DNA of 22,399 bases from Bremia lactucae (taxonomy: Eukaryota > Oomycota > Peronosporomycetes > Peronosporales > Peronosporaceae): contig NC_090617.1 of the NCBI RefSeq assembly GCF_004359215.1, forward strand, positions 2,189,490 to 2,211,888, read 5' to 3'. The first letter of the stretch is position 1, and every line of letters begins with the position of its first letter. This document shows, piece after piece, positions 1 through 8,890 of the stretch. Made by a program: the position numbers and the translations under genes. The notes below the pieces were generated by a model. That model saw only the letters and a program-made list of their open reading frames with translations, had not been told where the DNA came from and ran no database searches.

Positions 1-944
1 GTAGATCAGCACAAGCACACAATGTCCGTCCAAAATCTTTTGATATAGACATGAGTCGAATGCTGATACTTGAAAGCCAATAGAGTATATATACTCGTCA
101 AACATTTCATTCCATACGCGCGACGCTTGTTTGAATCCGTAGATAGCCTTGACCAGTTATAAACAATTAAAATTGTCATCAAGCTGAACACATTCGGGGA
201 TTTCGCAATAAACTTGTTCTTTCATGATTTCATACAGGAACGCAGTTACCACATCTAGCTGGTCGAGAGGTCACTTGATAAACTTGGCAATAGTAATGAC
301 CATACGCAGTGTCACATACTTGACAACCGGCGATAAGGTTTCGGTGTACTCAATGCCGTACTTCTGTCTGAAGCCCTTCGCGACGAGGCGAGCGTTGCAC
401 TTGTCGATAGATCCATTTTCTCTGCGCTTGATCTTAAACACCCATTTGGTACCGATGGCACGTTGATCGTGTGGCAGCTTGGGAGCACGAAGCATACCAC
501 GCAGACGCATGGACTGGAGTTCCCTACGAATTGTCTCGCGTCAATGAACTTGCTGCGGTCCATTTATTACCTTTTGGAAAGACTTTGGCTCTGATAAGTC
601 GATCGATCCTTCAACGGCATTAGCACTTGCACGCCAAAAAGAGGAGAAGCAGCTTCGTCATCTTGGCCATCATTCTTTTCTTCATCGTCTTCCATCCGCG
701 AGTCAACGGGCGCGCTTGCTTCTTCAAGACCATTCTGTGTCGAACAGCAGGTTATTTTCTGGGTAGATTTCTCTTTTCACTTGAGCGACCATTTCGCTTT
801 CCTGACTGCTTGTACTTCATTTCTGGGGCAGCACAGTCATCAATTTTAGATCTTCAAATTTCAAATCATTGACATCTTCGTCCAAGCTTATTGACAGAGA
901 CCCGAAAACATACTCATCGAAGTTAACATCGTGATAATGATAAC
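1..944 (-). pseudogene. X1 reverse transcriptase N-terminal half and IN-RT linker
   Basis: The segment 510-271 encodes the start of a Copia RT (RVT_2 type), with TKWVFKIKRRENGS, ARLVAKGFRQKYG and SPVVKYVTLRM. Further down, 230-1 encodes the LDVVTAFL stretch holding the first catalytic Asp region, then the AIYGFKQASRVWNE block, and it stops at the window edge just before the Asp pair. Bases 620-944 hold the poorly conserved acidic linker between IN and RT. Three stops break the frame: TGA at 541-543 (Trp in copy X5), TGA at 271-273 and TAA at 157-159. The last two occur in every X copy that covers the site. It is clearly a pseudogene. Confidence 0.88.
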
Positions 945-1914
945 TTGCCCTGCATCGACGTCAAAGACTCGATAAGCTTTAGATATTTCTTCGTAACCGA
1001 GAAAAATTCCGACGCGAGCCTTAGGGTCCCTTTTGAGTCGATTTTTTCTTTAGAGTCAGAATGTACGTCCGGCAGCCAAATACACGCATGTGTTTCCTAC
1101 TTGGTTTCGACTCTTGGACAATCTCGTAGGGAGTCTTGTGCTCAACCTTTGGTGACGGCAGTCAATTCATGACGTATATGGCTGTCATTGCTACCTCATC
1201 CCAGAAGCACTTGTCAAGCTTGGCGTGATGCAGTATACTGTGCCTCATTGCAACAATCGTCCGAATAGCACGCTCTGCCGTCGCATTAGTCTGGTGGGCG
1301 TACGGAACTGTAGTTTGCTGCTCAATTCCTTCATCTTCGTAGAAAGTCTTGATCGAGCTTGTCGCGAACTCACGAGCTCCATCGTGCCGTACACACTTAC
1401 CTTCTTAGAAAACTGTGTCTGGATCTTCATAATGTAGCTCCTGATGTGGCCTTTACTGTCCGATTTGGCTTGCATGCAAGCACCCTTTATACACCCGCTA
1501 GATGCATCAACAATGAGTAGCAGATACCTGCTCCTCCAACTGATTCTTGTTCCATGGGACCGCAAATGTTGAGATGAAGCAATTTGAAGATTCATAATGA
1601 TGCTTGTCGCGGTTGCTCGGGAACGGTATTCGAACCATTCTTCCTTGATGACAGCCACGGCAAGTGCTTGACAAATTTTGTGTCATCGACGTACTTGCAT
1701 CCTTTATCATGTCCATGTTGACCATTTTGCGTAGCACTTGAACTGGAGCATGATTCATACGCGCGTGCAGATCAATCGTCTTTAAACTTGTTGCCGCATT
1801 AGCAGATCGTTGAGCCGTACGCAGCCAGTAGAGTCCATCAACAAGATCCGCTGTTGTCACTACTTGATACGAGTCCTTACGCGAAACACGCATTTCGGCA
1901 CCATCAAACACCAC
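945..1914 (-). pseudogene. X1 integrase (pre-integrase zinc domain and catalytic core)
   Basis: The frame 1914-1507 begins [14 protein letters not shown] and holds the HHCC zinc-binding domain (HARMNHAPV, then CRGCHQG) that precedes a Copia integrase core. The core is spread over three frames: a CGPM block near 1570, a [12 protein letters not shown] block near 1520, and a block near 1390-1250 with the second Asp and the NGTAER glutamate. The position of the first catalytic Asp (HSDVCGPM in family Y) reads AAC, Asn, at 1568-1570. A one-base loss near 1398 shifts the frame before the second Asp. The same changes occur in X2 and X3. Not functional. Confidence 0.88.
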
Positions 1915-1959
1915 TTATAACTTGCCATGCATACTGATTTGGGGTACCAAAAGCAAGTT

Positions 1960-2416
1960 CTTGCTCGTGTCTGGGACGTAAAAAATGTTCTTGATTTCAA
2001 TTTGTCTCGTATTTCCATCAGGAAGTATGACTTCTTTCACGATAGTGCCAACACCCTTAATAGGCGCCATGTTACCGCAGGCTACTGACGCGCCACTTCA
2101 TCACGCTCAATTAGATTGGCACATTTTGCCTTGTCGTTGTATATGTGGCGCGTTGCGCCGCTGTCGACCGCCACATCCCGGACACGTTCTTGCCCGTCGT
2201 CATTCCACATTACAGCGAAACAGCAAATACCACCCGATCGTAGTCGTAGGCATCATCGTTGTTTCTCCACTGGAAATTGTTGGCCCCGCCTCATCGGGCA
2301 TTGCCGCCGCGTCTTGGACCTCGATTCTCATATTTTTGCATGGTCCAGCACTTGTCAATGGCGTGCCCCCAATTTTCCGCAGTACGTGCATTGACGAGAT
2401 TCACGGTAGATGTTGA
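1960..2416 (-). pseudogene. X1 protease and gag zinc knuckle
   Basis: By comparison with X4 (14596-14841), this segment encodes the retropepsin-type protease of family X, with active site VDSGATRHI near 2160. Upstream at about 2390-2340 is the gag zinc knuckle (CTYCGKLG, then a His and Cys in another frame). One extra G in a G run near 2370 breaks the knuckle, and X4 has the same extra G. X1 has also lost one base near 2096 in the protease (CCACTTC where X4 has CCACCTTC). A TAA lies close to the PR-IN boundary. Pseudogene. Confidence 0.8.
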
Positions 2417-2558
2417 AGGCTTTTGCTGAACTCTCAGACTTCACCGTCACCACTTTCTCGGCCTGCCGCTTGATATGCTCATTTGTAAGCACCTTTCCAA
2501 CTTGTGATTGCAGCTTAATATTGTTCATCTCCAGATTGAGTACGACGTTCTCGTAGCT

Positions 2559-3051
2559 CTAGTGTAGACTGCGAAGCAAGCAAATAGCTACGTCTTCGTC
2601 CTCCATCTTGAGGCCGATGCTGCTGAGCTTGGCGCTGATGTTACGAACTTCATTGCAACGGTGCAAGACGTTGTCGTCTTTCGCCATCATCATAATGAAG
2701 AGTTGCCTTTTGAGGTAGATCCGGCCAGCCTTCTGCGATCCGACGTACGTCGTTTTTAGACGCGTCCACGCCGCCCACGCTCCCTCGCAGTCATCAACCA
2801 CATGTTGGTAATCCGCATTCATGTCGAGCAGCATAAGTCCAAAGGCAATGTTGTTGGTCCTTATGAAGTCATCCCTGGCCCGTATTTGTGAAGCTTGGCG
2901 TTAACTCGCGATTCACCACATGCCACGTTGACTTGGTCAAGAACACATAACGCATGTAGCGGCTCCATGTTGCATAGTTGTCACCGTTGAACTTGACAAT
3001 GGAGACCTTGTTTAACATCTCGTTGGTAGAAGACATGGTACTTGGGCTCAT
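2559..3051 (-). pseudogene. X1 gag capsid-like region
   Basis: The frame from the ATG at 3051 reads [17 protein letters not shown] and then [14 protein letters not shown], the typical N-terminal block of Copia gag (DUF4219/UBN2 type). After a frame break near 2890 it continues at 2834-2559 with [18 protein letters not shown] and a stretch rich in hydrophobic and charged residues. The open frame also extends upstream through the LTR to an ATG at 3156, so translation might start inside the LTR. The first ATG after the LTR lies within the PBS. The region 2417-2558, towards the zinc knuckle, has no continuous frame. Confidence 0.85.
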
Positions 3052-3053
3052 AA
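3041..3053 (-). promoter_or_regulatory. Primer-binding site, initiator tRNA-Met internal type
   Basis: The plus strand reads CTTGGGCTCATAA, which is the 5' anticodon stem plus loop of an initiator tRNA-Met (stem TTGGG, anticodon CAT). The minus-strand element is therefore complementary to the interior of the tRNA rather than to its CCA end. This is the half-tRNA priming known from Drosophila copia. The site abuts the 3' end of LTR J1 and is repeated at 11033-11045, 13266-13278, 15661-15673 and, in family Y, at 4729-4743. Confidence 0.8.
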
Positions 3054-3326
3054 TCTGATAGAATAAACGAGACAAAGCGAAGCGAGAAGGAGCAAAGAGC
3101 AGCGAGGGTGAAAGGGTGGTAAACCGAAGTGAAGACACTTGAGCAGGAGAAGACATATTTGGAAGTGATTGATTGATTGGGGATTACACTTCTACTTCTC
3201 GAAACCACTCATTTCTACATAGTGCATTTAACTATACTATAATATACGTGAATGCTATGTTTAATCGTGGTTCGGATTGGACCGGTTTGGGTTGTGTACA
3301 TTACCTGTAACCCATAACCCTCAATA
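3054..3326 (-). repeat. Family X LTR, junction J1 (shared by X2 and X1)
   Basis: On the minus strand this stretch follows the RNase H stop of X2 (3333-3335) and a purine-rich PPT-like run (TTGAGGGCCG), and it ends at the PBS of X1. It acts as both the 3' LTR of X2 and the 5' LTR of X1. It differs from J2 (13279-13551) at only two positions by eye, but from J3 at about a dozen. The PBS side is well fixed; the PPT side is accurate to about 10 bp because two TTGAGGG copies lie there. Confidence 0.75.
3232..3246 (-). promoter_or_regulatory. TATA-like core promoter in X LTR J1
   Basis: The minus strand reads GTATATTATAGTATAG. It is the only strong TATA-like run in the X LTR and is kept unchanged in J2 and J3. 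A start about 30 bases downstream would put the in-LTR ATG at 3156 inside the transcript. This is a sequence-only prediction. Confidence 0.4.
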
Positions 3327-4193
3327 CGGCCCTCAATGCGAGCTCGCTTGAATGCCAAAAGCCGCTGTCATTTCCTTGTGGCATGGACCGTGTAGTGCCT
3401 TAGTCAAAATGTCTGCGAGCATAACCGAAGTCTCGCAATAGTCGACCTTGACTTCTTCCCGTTTTATCTTTCCACGAATCTGGTGGTACTTGATGTCGAT
3501 ATGTTTAGCGCGGCCATGATTTACAGGATTCTTTGTCATCTTGATGCATGGCTGATTGTCTTTAAAAATTACAAACTCGGGTGTAGAATAAACGGCAGCA
3601 ATTATAATCTCACAAAGCAAGCGATAAATCTATTTGCCTTCTTTGATTGCCAGACTAAGTGCAATGTATTCCGCCTCGCTAGTGGAAAGTGAGACGCTTG
3701 ATTGTTTCTTTCAACCCCAAGTTATGGGCGCACTAAGTAACATGAACGTGTAGCCCGAAGTCGATTTGCGATCAGCAAGATTTCCAGCCCAGTCTGCATC
3801 AGAGTATCCACAAAAACCAATCTTATCGCTTGGGTTGTAACAGATTCCATGCGTCTTGGTGCCTTGTGAATATCAAAAGATACGCTTAACTGCAACTCAG
3901 TGTTCTTCTTGGAGATTCTCCATAAAGCGTGATACATATCCGACGGCGTACGCAATATCTGGGCGCGTTACAGTCGTAAGTGGCATCAGTGCACCAGCTG
4001 CTTCGCGAGATGGAGCGTCCACTTTGGTAGCTGCATTACTTGGGGGCAGCCGAGAGCTTACATCAACCGGACTCACTACAGCTTTGCTTTCGTCCATGCC
4101 AAAACGTTTGAGAATATCGTCCACATAGCGACGCTGACACATGGTCAAGCTACCCTCTGGGTTGTCTATCAGCTCGATTCCGGGAAAAAGGTA

Positions 4194-4489
4194 CACTTGC
4201 CACTGTCCGTCATCTCAAAGCGTGTCTTGAGGTCATTTTTGGTATGTGTGACCAATTTAGGCAAGCTGCCAGTAACCAGCACATCGTCTTCGTAGATCAG
4301 CGCAAGCACACAATGTCCGTCTTAAATCTTTAGATATAGACATGGGTCGAATGCTGATACTTGAAAGCCAATAGAGCATATGTACTCGATGCCGAGAAGA
4401 AAGGCACACTTGCTACAGTCCGTCATCTCAAAGCGTGTCTTGAGGTCATTTTTGGTAAGTGTGACCAATTTAGGCAAGCTGCCAGTAAC
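4194..4489 (-). repeat. 213-bp tandem duplication over the RT catalytic motif (X2)
   Basis: The segment starting CACTTGCCACTGTCCGTC-like at 4194 recurs at 4407 (CACTTGCTACAGTCCGTC), a period of 213 bp or 71 codons. The first copy is complete at 4194-4406. The second begins at 4407, is split by the Y1 insertion after 4489 and continues from 9067 to about 9196. Each unit carries the YEDD catalytic motif (minus-strand GAA at 4289-4291 and 9079-9081). Copy X5 has the same duplication; X3 has a single unit. Confidence 0.88.
4485..4489. repeat. Target-site duplication of Y1, left copy
   Basis: GTAAC lies directly before the TG of the Y1 5' LTR and matches 9062-9066. Other X copies have the uninterrupted target, reading CCAGTAACCAGCAC. 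Five bases is the usual Copia duplication length. Confidence 0.93.
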
Positions 4490-4554
4490 TGTTGGCGATG
4501 AAGCGGCTCGACCTGACCAAGAGACTACCAGTATGTCCCAGTATATACCGGTAA

Positions 4555-4588
4555 TGACGTCATAGGGTGACGTCAGTAGATGACGTCA
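4555..4588 (+). promoter_or_regulatory. Array of three CRE-like TGACGTCA sites in the 5' LTR
   Basis: Perfect TGACGTCA palindromes start at 4555, 4568 and 4581, exactly 13 bp apart. TGACGTCA is the classic binding site of CREB/ATF-type bZIP factors. The spacing is not a whole number of helical turns (about 1.25 turns), so neighbouring sites face different sides of the helix. It is likely the U3 enhancer of Y1; which host factor binds is unknown. Confidence 0.7.
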
Positions 4589-4592
4589 CAAG

Positions 4593-4622
4593 CTTCTAGA
4601 AGGTTTTATGAACTATGATTGG
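4593..4622 (+). promoter_or_regulatory. Heat-shock-like palindrome and CCAAT box in U3
   Basis: CTTCTAGAAG at 4593-4602 is a perfect TTCnnGAA-type palindrome resembling a minimal heat-shock element. ATTGG at 4618-4622 is an inverted CCAAT box, with a second at 4635-4639. The palindrome and the first ATTGG are kept in the 3' LTR (8926-8935 and following); the second ATTGG is mutated there. Motif evidence only. Confidence 0.4.
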
Positions 4623-4674
4623 CTAGAAGAAATAATTGGCTTAGAGGTAGTAATATTATTGCGAACTAAGGACC

Positions 4675-4723
4675 TTAATATATTTACTTTGCATTTTGTT
4701 AAACTTCGCTCACTTGACCGTTT
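4675..4723 (+). promoter_or_regulatory. Core promoter: TATA-like box and oomycete-like initiator
   Basis: TTAATATATTTA at 4675-4686 is followed about 25-30 bases later by GCTCACTTGACCGTTT at 4708-4723. The latter resembles the 16-base oomycete Inr-FPR core promoter (consensus about GCTCATTYYNCAWTTT; 12 of 16 positions agree by hand). Both elements are kept in the 3' LTR and in Y2. A start here would leave only about 17 bases of R plus U5 before the LTR end at 4728, which is unusually short. Confidence 0.5.
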
Positions 4724-4728
4724 CAATA

Positions 4729-4743
4729 GGTTATGAGCCCAAG
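4729..4743 (+). promoter_or_regulatory. Y1 primer-binding site (initiator tRNA-Met, internal)
   Basis: GGTTATGAGCCCAAG follows the 5' LTR directly. Its complement CTTGGGCTCATAACC is the anticodon stem-loop of an initiator tRNA-Met, implying a half-tRNA primer as in Drosophila copia. The ATG at 4733-4735 inside this site is the first in-frame gag start. Confidence 0.82.
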
Positions 4744-5408
4744 ACCCGCCTTCTTTGCCCCCGACGTTGACTTCACTTTCGCCATGGATTCCGCTTCCGG
4801 CACCTCTTCTCGCATCAACAAGTTTGATGGCATGAATTTTCATACGTGGAAGTTTAAGATGCAAATGGTGCTGGAGGAGAGGGACCTGTGGGAAGTGACA
4901 AGCGGGGAGGTGAAACTCGAGCACCTGACCAGTACGCTGGATTCGACAACTTACAAGCGTAAGTCTCGAAAGGCGCTGGCATTCATCTGTCTCGCGATGG
5001 AGGATTCACAGCTGCCTCTGGTTCGCTCGGCAAGTGGAGCGCACGATGCATGGTCACGGCTGGAGGGACACTTCGAGAAGAAGAGCTTGGCGAATAAGCT
5101 CTATCTTCGTCGACGCTTCTTTACGGCCGAAATGGATGATGGTGATGATGTGCTACAGCACATTAACAAGTTAAAGACCCTGGCGGAGCAGCTGGATGCA
5201 GTGGGAGCTCCGGTTAGTGAAGACGACTTGTCATCACGCTCTTGGGAAGCTTCAGTGATTCGTTTGCGTTCCTGATCACGGCACTGGAGTCAAGAGCAGA
5301 CTCGCTGTCATGGGAGCTGGTGACGTCTCGACTGTTGCACGAGGACATGAAACGCAAGGAACAAGGTGGCGGCATCGAGGGAGCCGCGCACGATCAAGGC
5401 CAAGTTTA
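4733..5408 (+). pseudogene. Y1 gag capsid region
   Basis: The open frame 4733-5275 (180 codons) starts MSPRPAFF and contains KFDGMNFHTWKFKMQ and HDAWSRLEGHFEKKSLA, the DUF4219/UBN2 arrangement of Copia gag. An alternative start is the Met before DSASGTSS at about 4784. Comparison with Y2 shows one lost base near 5230, after which the frame resumes at 5242-5400 (FLITALESRADSLSWELVTS). A second shift near 5400 moves reading to the zinc-knuckle frame. Gag would form the virus-like particle; this copy cannot be read through. Confidence 0.9.
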
Positions 5409-5994
5409 TGTCGATCGATCAAGGAAAGCGCAAGGGAGTACGACAAGCGCCTGTCAAGACGAGCAGTGCATGTCATTATTGTGGTGGGCAGGGACATTGG
5501 ATTGCGAAGTGTCCAGTACGACTCCGCGAGAATGCGCAGCGACAGAGGTCGCAAACAGCAAATATCGCGCAAGTAGAAGACGGCTCGGGCGATTTTCTGT
5601 TCTCGGTTGGTTGTGATGCAAGTGCTACCAAGTCAGAATGTGTGTTGTTGGTTGACTCAGGAGCAACGCAACACATGACGTACTCGAAAGAGTACATGAA
5701 GAATACAAGACTATTTCTCCGATAGATGTGCATCTCGCTGACGACGGTGTGGTCCAAGCGGTGGGAATGGGCGACATAGTGATGTCTATGAGAACTCCGC
5801 GTGGGACTAAGAAAGGTATGCTTACTGGCGTATGGCATATTCCCAAGCTTTCGCGAAATTTGTTTTCGGTTGGCCGCTTTACAAAGGATGTTGGGCCAGT
5901 TACGTTTGAGCGCGATGGTTGTTTGCGGAAACAAAAAATCTTCGCTGGAAGCTTGGAGCGCGTGAAGGCAAAGGATTGTTCAAGGTTTGCATGA
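5409..5994 (+). pseudogene. Y1 zinc knuckle and protease
   Basis: The frame up to 5725 holds a CCHC zinc knuckle, CHYCGGQGHWIAKC (C-X2-C-X4-H-X4-C), at about 5470-5515, and the aspartic protease active site LVDSGATQHM near 5653. It stops at 5723-5725 after a frameshift. The rest of the protease follows in another frame from 5728 (LADDGVVQAVGMGD, then IPKLSRNLFSVGRF), ending at 5992-5994. The protease would cut the polyprotein. The catalytic DSG is intact but the frame is not. Confidence 0.9.
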
Positions 5995-6475
5995 CGCCTA
6001 TTCTGATGGATGAGGCCAACATAACAAGATCGATGGGATGCCATGGGGGCACCACGTCGTACCTCTGGCATCTTTGACTTGGTCACATTGGTCATGGCGG
6101 TCTTGATGCTATTGTGAAGAAAATTATGGTATTGGCATTAACATTGCATCAGTGAAGCCGTGGAAGGTGTGTGAGGGATGCTCACTCGGTAAGCAAACGC
6201 GAGTGAGCTATGCCAAGTCATCCCCCAATCGTGCAAAGCAAGTTTTTGAAGTCATTTACAGTGATGTATGTGGTCCCATGCAGACGCCGACTTTCAGCGG
6301 GAATCGCTACTTTGTCACTTTTTCGATGACAAATCACATTTTTGCAAGGTGTACTTGTTGAGTAACAAGTCGGAAGTACCTGCCAACTGACTTTGTTGCG
6401 TTTGCTGAAACGCAAACGGGCAAGCGGGTAAAGACGATTCGCAGTGACAATGGCGGCGAGTATACTTCGCGTGAT
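5995..6475 (+). pseudogene. Y1 pre-integrase domain and start of integrase core
   Basis: Several short frames together cover the HHCC domain (SYLWHL then a TGA where Y2 has RLGQIG, and CEGCSLGKQTRVSY) and the start of the integrase core. The frame 6152-6361 contains YSDVCGPMQTPTFSG, in which Asp is the first catalytic residue. It is closed by a shift near 6330, and a TGA lies near 6391 in the original frame. The coding signal is continuous with Y2 and with the open frame from 6476. Confidence 0.85.
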
Positions 6476-7750
6476 ATGGCCAAGTTTTGCAGTGATCGAG
6501 GAATCGTGCAAACATTCACGCCGCCTTACACTCCTCAGTTGAACGGGGTCGCCGAGCGGATGAATCGAACATTGGTAGAGTGCGCGCGCTGCATGATAGA
6601 ACATGCTGGACTGTCCAAAGAATACTGGGGCGAAGCTGTCATGACAGCTACGTTTCTCCGCAATAGGTGTTTAACACGTGCTGTCAGCCATGACAAATCG
6701 CCACACCAAGTTTGGACAGGCAAGAAACCATTGCTGGCTAACCTGAAGGTGTTTGGTTGTCACGCGTGTGTTATGGTGCCAAAGGAAAAGCGTGCCAAAT
6801 TTGATTCTCGGTCAGTACGCTGCCGGTTTCTTGGATATTCGGATCATGAGAAAGCGTATCGATTCGAGGAGCTGGACAGTTGCCGCATACTGGTAAGTCG
6901 CGACGCTCAGTTCATGGAAGATGTTTTCGACAGTGGAAGACGCAACTACTTTCAGCAGGGCGTAGTCATCGAAGATGAAGAGGCAACGGATGATGAATCG
7001 CCGCAGAAACAAGAAGAAGACACTGCGCAAGATACGGACATGGAGTCCAGCAGTAAGAGACACCAACGGACACAGTCGTTGGAGAAAGCAACAGACACTC
7101 CAAGCGCCAAGAGGTCTGCGTGTTATAAGAGACGTCAAGGTCTTGATGAGATGTCAGCAGCAGCTCAAGATGCAACACATTACGAAACTGCATACGTCAT
7201 GGATTCAGTGGGAGATATGCCGACTACTTTAAAGTCGGCTATGGAATCCAGTGACGCAGTGAAATGGAAGGAAGCGTGCGATTCGGAGTATGACTCGCTC
7301 CAGAAAAATGATACATGGAACATTGTACCGTTGCCAAAGGGACGCAAGGCTATCGGCTGCAGATGGGTGTTCCGTGTCAAGGAGACTCAAGATAGCGAAA
7401 TTGAGCGGTATAAGGCACGTCTAGTGGCTAAGGGGTTCTCACAGAAGTATGGAGTCGATTACGAAGAAACGTATGCGCCGGTGGCCAAGTTTACGTCGAT
7501 TCGAATTGTTCTGAGTTTGGCTGCCAAGTATACGCTGAAGTTGCATCAGATGGATGTCAAGACAGCGTTCCTAAATGGTGGATTAGATGAAGATATCTAC
7601 ATGGCGCAGCCAGATGGATATGTCGATGCTGGTCGTCCAGATCACGTGTGCAAGCTAAAGAAGTCACTATACGGGTTGAAGCAATCACCCCGTATGTGGT
7701 ATCAGACCATCGATGACTTCATGATCAAGATGGGTTTCGTCAAGTGTTAA
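6476..7750 (+). pseudogene. Y1 integrase core to RT palm, longest open frame (424 codons)
   Basis: The integrase frame in fact opens upstream of the first Met, with SDNGGEYTS (second catalytic Asp) near 6447. It then holds TPPYTPQLNGVAERMNRT (catalytic Glu), the C-terminal VFGCHACVMVPKEKR block, an acidic linker at about codons 150-230, and RT from about codon 270: RWVFRVKETQ, ARLVAKGFSQKYG, DVKTAFLNG and YGLKQSPRMW. It ends at the TAA at 7748-7750, where Y2 has GAT (Asp). The next frame, 7763-8152, is in the same phase, so only this stop separates the two RT halves. Confidence 0.92.
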
Positions 7751-8152
7751 TCAGATCACTGCGTGTACGTTAAGCGAGATGACAGCGACATGGTCTTTGT
7801 TGTTTTGTATGTTGACGATCTGATCATCGCAAGTAGCAACGACGAGTTTCTCACGTCAACAAAGCGTGCGTTGAGCGACCGATTCGAGATGACGGATCTC
7901 GGCGAGCTGAAGTATTTTCTTGGTGTGGAAATCAAGAGCGATCATGCGGCTGGCCATGTGACGATGCGGCAAACCAAGTTTCTTAAGTCTGTTTTGACCA
8001 AGTTTGGGATGCATGACAGCATGCCCGTGAAGACGCCTCAAGATCCTGGACTTAGACTGACCAAGAACATGTGTGAAGGCTGCTGCAATCATGAGGAAAC
8101 AATGAAGAGCGTACCCTACCGGAGTGCCATTGGAGAGGTATCATGTACTTGA
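7751..8152 (+). pseudogene. Y1 RT C-terminal half
   Basis: Continuation of RT after the TAA, in the same phase. It carries the canonical catalytic motif YVDD at 7808-7819 inside VLYVDDLIIASS, then FEMTDLGELKYFLGVEI and the TPQDPGL block. One base is lost near 8138, where reading moves to the frame starting MYLMVATRPDL at 8143. The catalytic residues are intact. Confidence 0.92.
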
Positions 8153-8890
8153 TGGTTGCGACTCGTCCGGACCTTGCTATGGCAGTGGAAGCATTGAGTC
8201 AATTTGCGGCTGATCCCTGTCCAATACATTGGCAGGCTATCAAGCGTGTGTTGCGGTATCTTCAAGCAACAGCGACGCATGGACTTAATTTCTCACGTGA
8301 TGGTATCGCTACACTGCAAGGATACTCAGACGCAGATTGGGCTGGATGTGGAGACGCGACGTAGTACAAGCGGATACGCTTTCATGATGAATAACGGGTG
8401 TATTAGCTGGAGGAGCAAGAAGCAGCGAACGGTGGCGTTGTCATCGACGGAGGCAGAGTACATGGCGCTGACGGAAGCAGTACAAAAAGCAATTTGGCTC
8501 AAGGCATTTCTATGCGAGCTTGGTGAGATGAAGAGCAACGAAGCTGTCAAGGTGTACGAAGACAATCAAGGTGCGATTGCGTTGGCCAAGAATCCGGAGT
8601 TTCACAAGAGAACCAAACACATCGGCATACGCTATCACTTTGTGCGGGAAAGAGTTGAAGACGGCCAAGTGGTGCTGCAATACTGCTCGACAAAGGAAAT
8701 GAAAGCAGACATGATGACCAAGCCGATTCCTGCTGTACACTTTAAACACCTTCGACGCATGCTGGGAGTGTTAGCAACAAGTGTCGAGTCGAGTGGGAGT
8801 GTTGGCGATGAAGCGACTCGACCTGACCAAGAGACTACCAGTATGTACCAGTATGTACCAGTATATACCGGTAATGACGTCATAGTATGA
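8143..8890 (+). pseudogene. Y1 RNase H
   Basis: The frame 8143-8364 gives TRPDLAMAVEALSQF and YSDADWAG (first catalytic Asp). A frameshift near 8345 moves reading to the frame closing at 8890, which gives RRSTSGYAFM, STEAEYMAL (catalytic Glu), VYEDNQGAIAL (catalytic Asp) and HIGIRYHFVRE. RNase H removes the RNA strand during reverse transcription. The C-terminal codons read through the PPT (SSGSV) and about 90 bases into the 3' LTR. Y2 ends in the same way, so this overlap is a family trait. Confidence 0.9.
8786..8799 (+). other. Polypurine tract of Y1
   Basis: GAGTCGAGTGGGAG lies directly before the TGTTGG of the 3' LTR. The core GAGTGGGAG (8791-8799) is the plus-strand primer of reverse transcription. 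The same 14 bases, inverted, adjoin the Y2 LTR at 18621-18634. Confidence 0.85.

Larger units (their letters stand above)
1..3053 (-). mobile_element. Copia family X, internal region copy X1 (partial)
   Basis: Reading the minus strand from 3053 down gives PBS, gag, zinc-knuckle and protease region, integrase and the first half of RT. The window edge cuts it at the Tyr of the RT catalytic motif (bases 1-3 read TAC on the minus strand). It is the only X copy here that keeps the whole gag-PR-IN-RT order without a large deletion. It follows directly on LTR J1, which also ends copy X2, so X1 is the downstream unit of a tandem array. It has several frameshifts and stops and cannot make a polyprotein. 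Confidence 0.9.
3333..4489 (-). pseudogene. X2 RT C-terminal part and RNase H
   Basis: The frame 4196-3897 encodes the end of Copia RT (FPGIELIDNPEGSL, then the thumb-like block with TRPDIAYAVGYVS). After a frame break, 3890-3722 holds the RNase H start with YSDADWAG, and 3690-3333 holds SEAEY, the FKDNQPC aspartate and the C-terminal H-rich block GRAKHIDIKYHQIR, ending at the TGA at 3333-3335. This is the downstream half of X2; the upstream half resumes at 9062 beyond Y1. A homopolymer change near 4182 and other indels break the frame. It is nearly identical to 13558-14421. Confidence 0.88.
4490..4728 (+). repeat. Y1 5' LTR (239 bp)
   Basis: It begins TGTTGGCGATGAAGCG after the GTAAC duplication and ends TTTCAATA directly before the PBS. 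It aligns along its full length with 8800-9061. It lacks one 10-bp unit (AGTATGTACC) and one 13-bp unit (AGTAGATGACGTC) present in the 3' LTR, which exactly explains the 23-bp length difference. The 5' end TGTTGG matches the usual Copia LTR start; the 3' end reads ATA rather than CA. Confidence 0.93.

Noticed and set aside
224..1437. Plus-strand open frames of 70-81 codons over X1, repeated in X2, X3 and X5
   Set aside because: They lie opposite the RT, linker and integrase coding sequence, have no domain, and recur only because the element recurs.
1985..2416. A 143-codon plus-strand frame with His- and Pro-rich sequence
   Set aside because: It is the reverse strand of the protease and zinc-knuckle region. 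It is a shadow frame, and X4 breaks it differently.
3041..3053. A possible tRNA-Met gene or fragment
   Set aside because: Only the anticodon arm is matched, with no acceptor or T arm, and its place next to each LTR explains it as a PBS.
4555..4588. Short spaced repeats as a possible CRISPR array
   Set aside because: The repeats are 8-13 bp with no spacers, are inside an LTR and are of eukaryotic type.
7748..7750. Stop-codon reassignment or read-through in RT
   Set aside because: TAA, TAG and TGA all occur together with frameshifts, and X5 has TGG at one of the TGA sites, so simple decay explains it.
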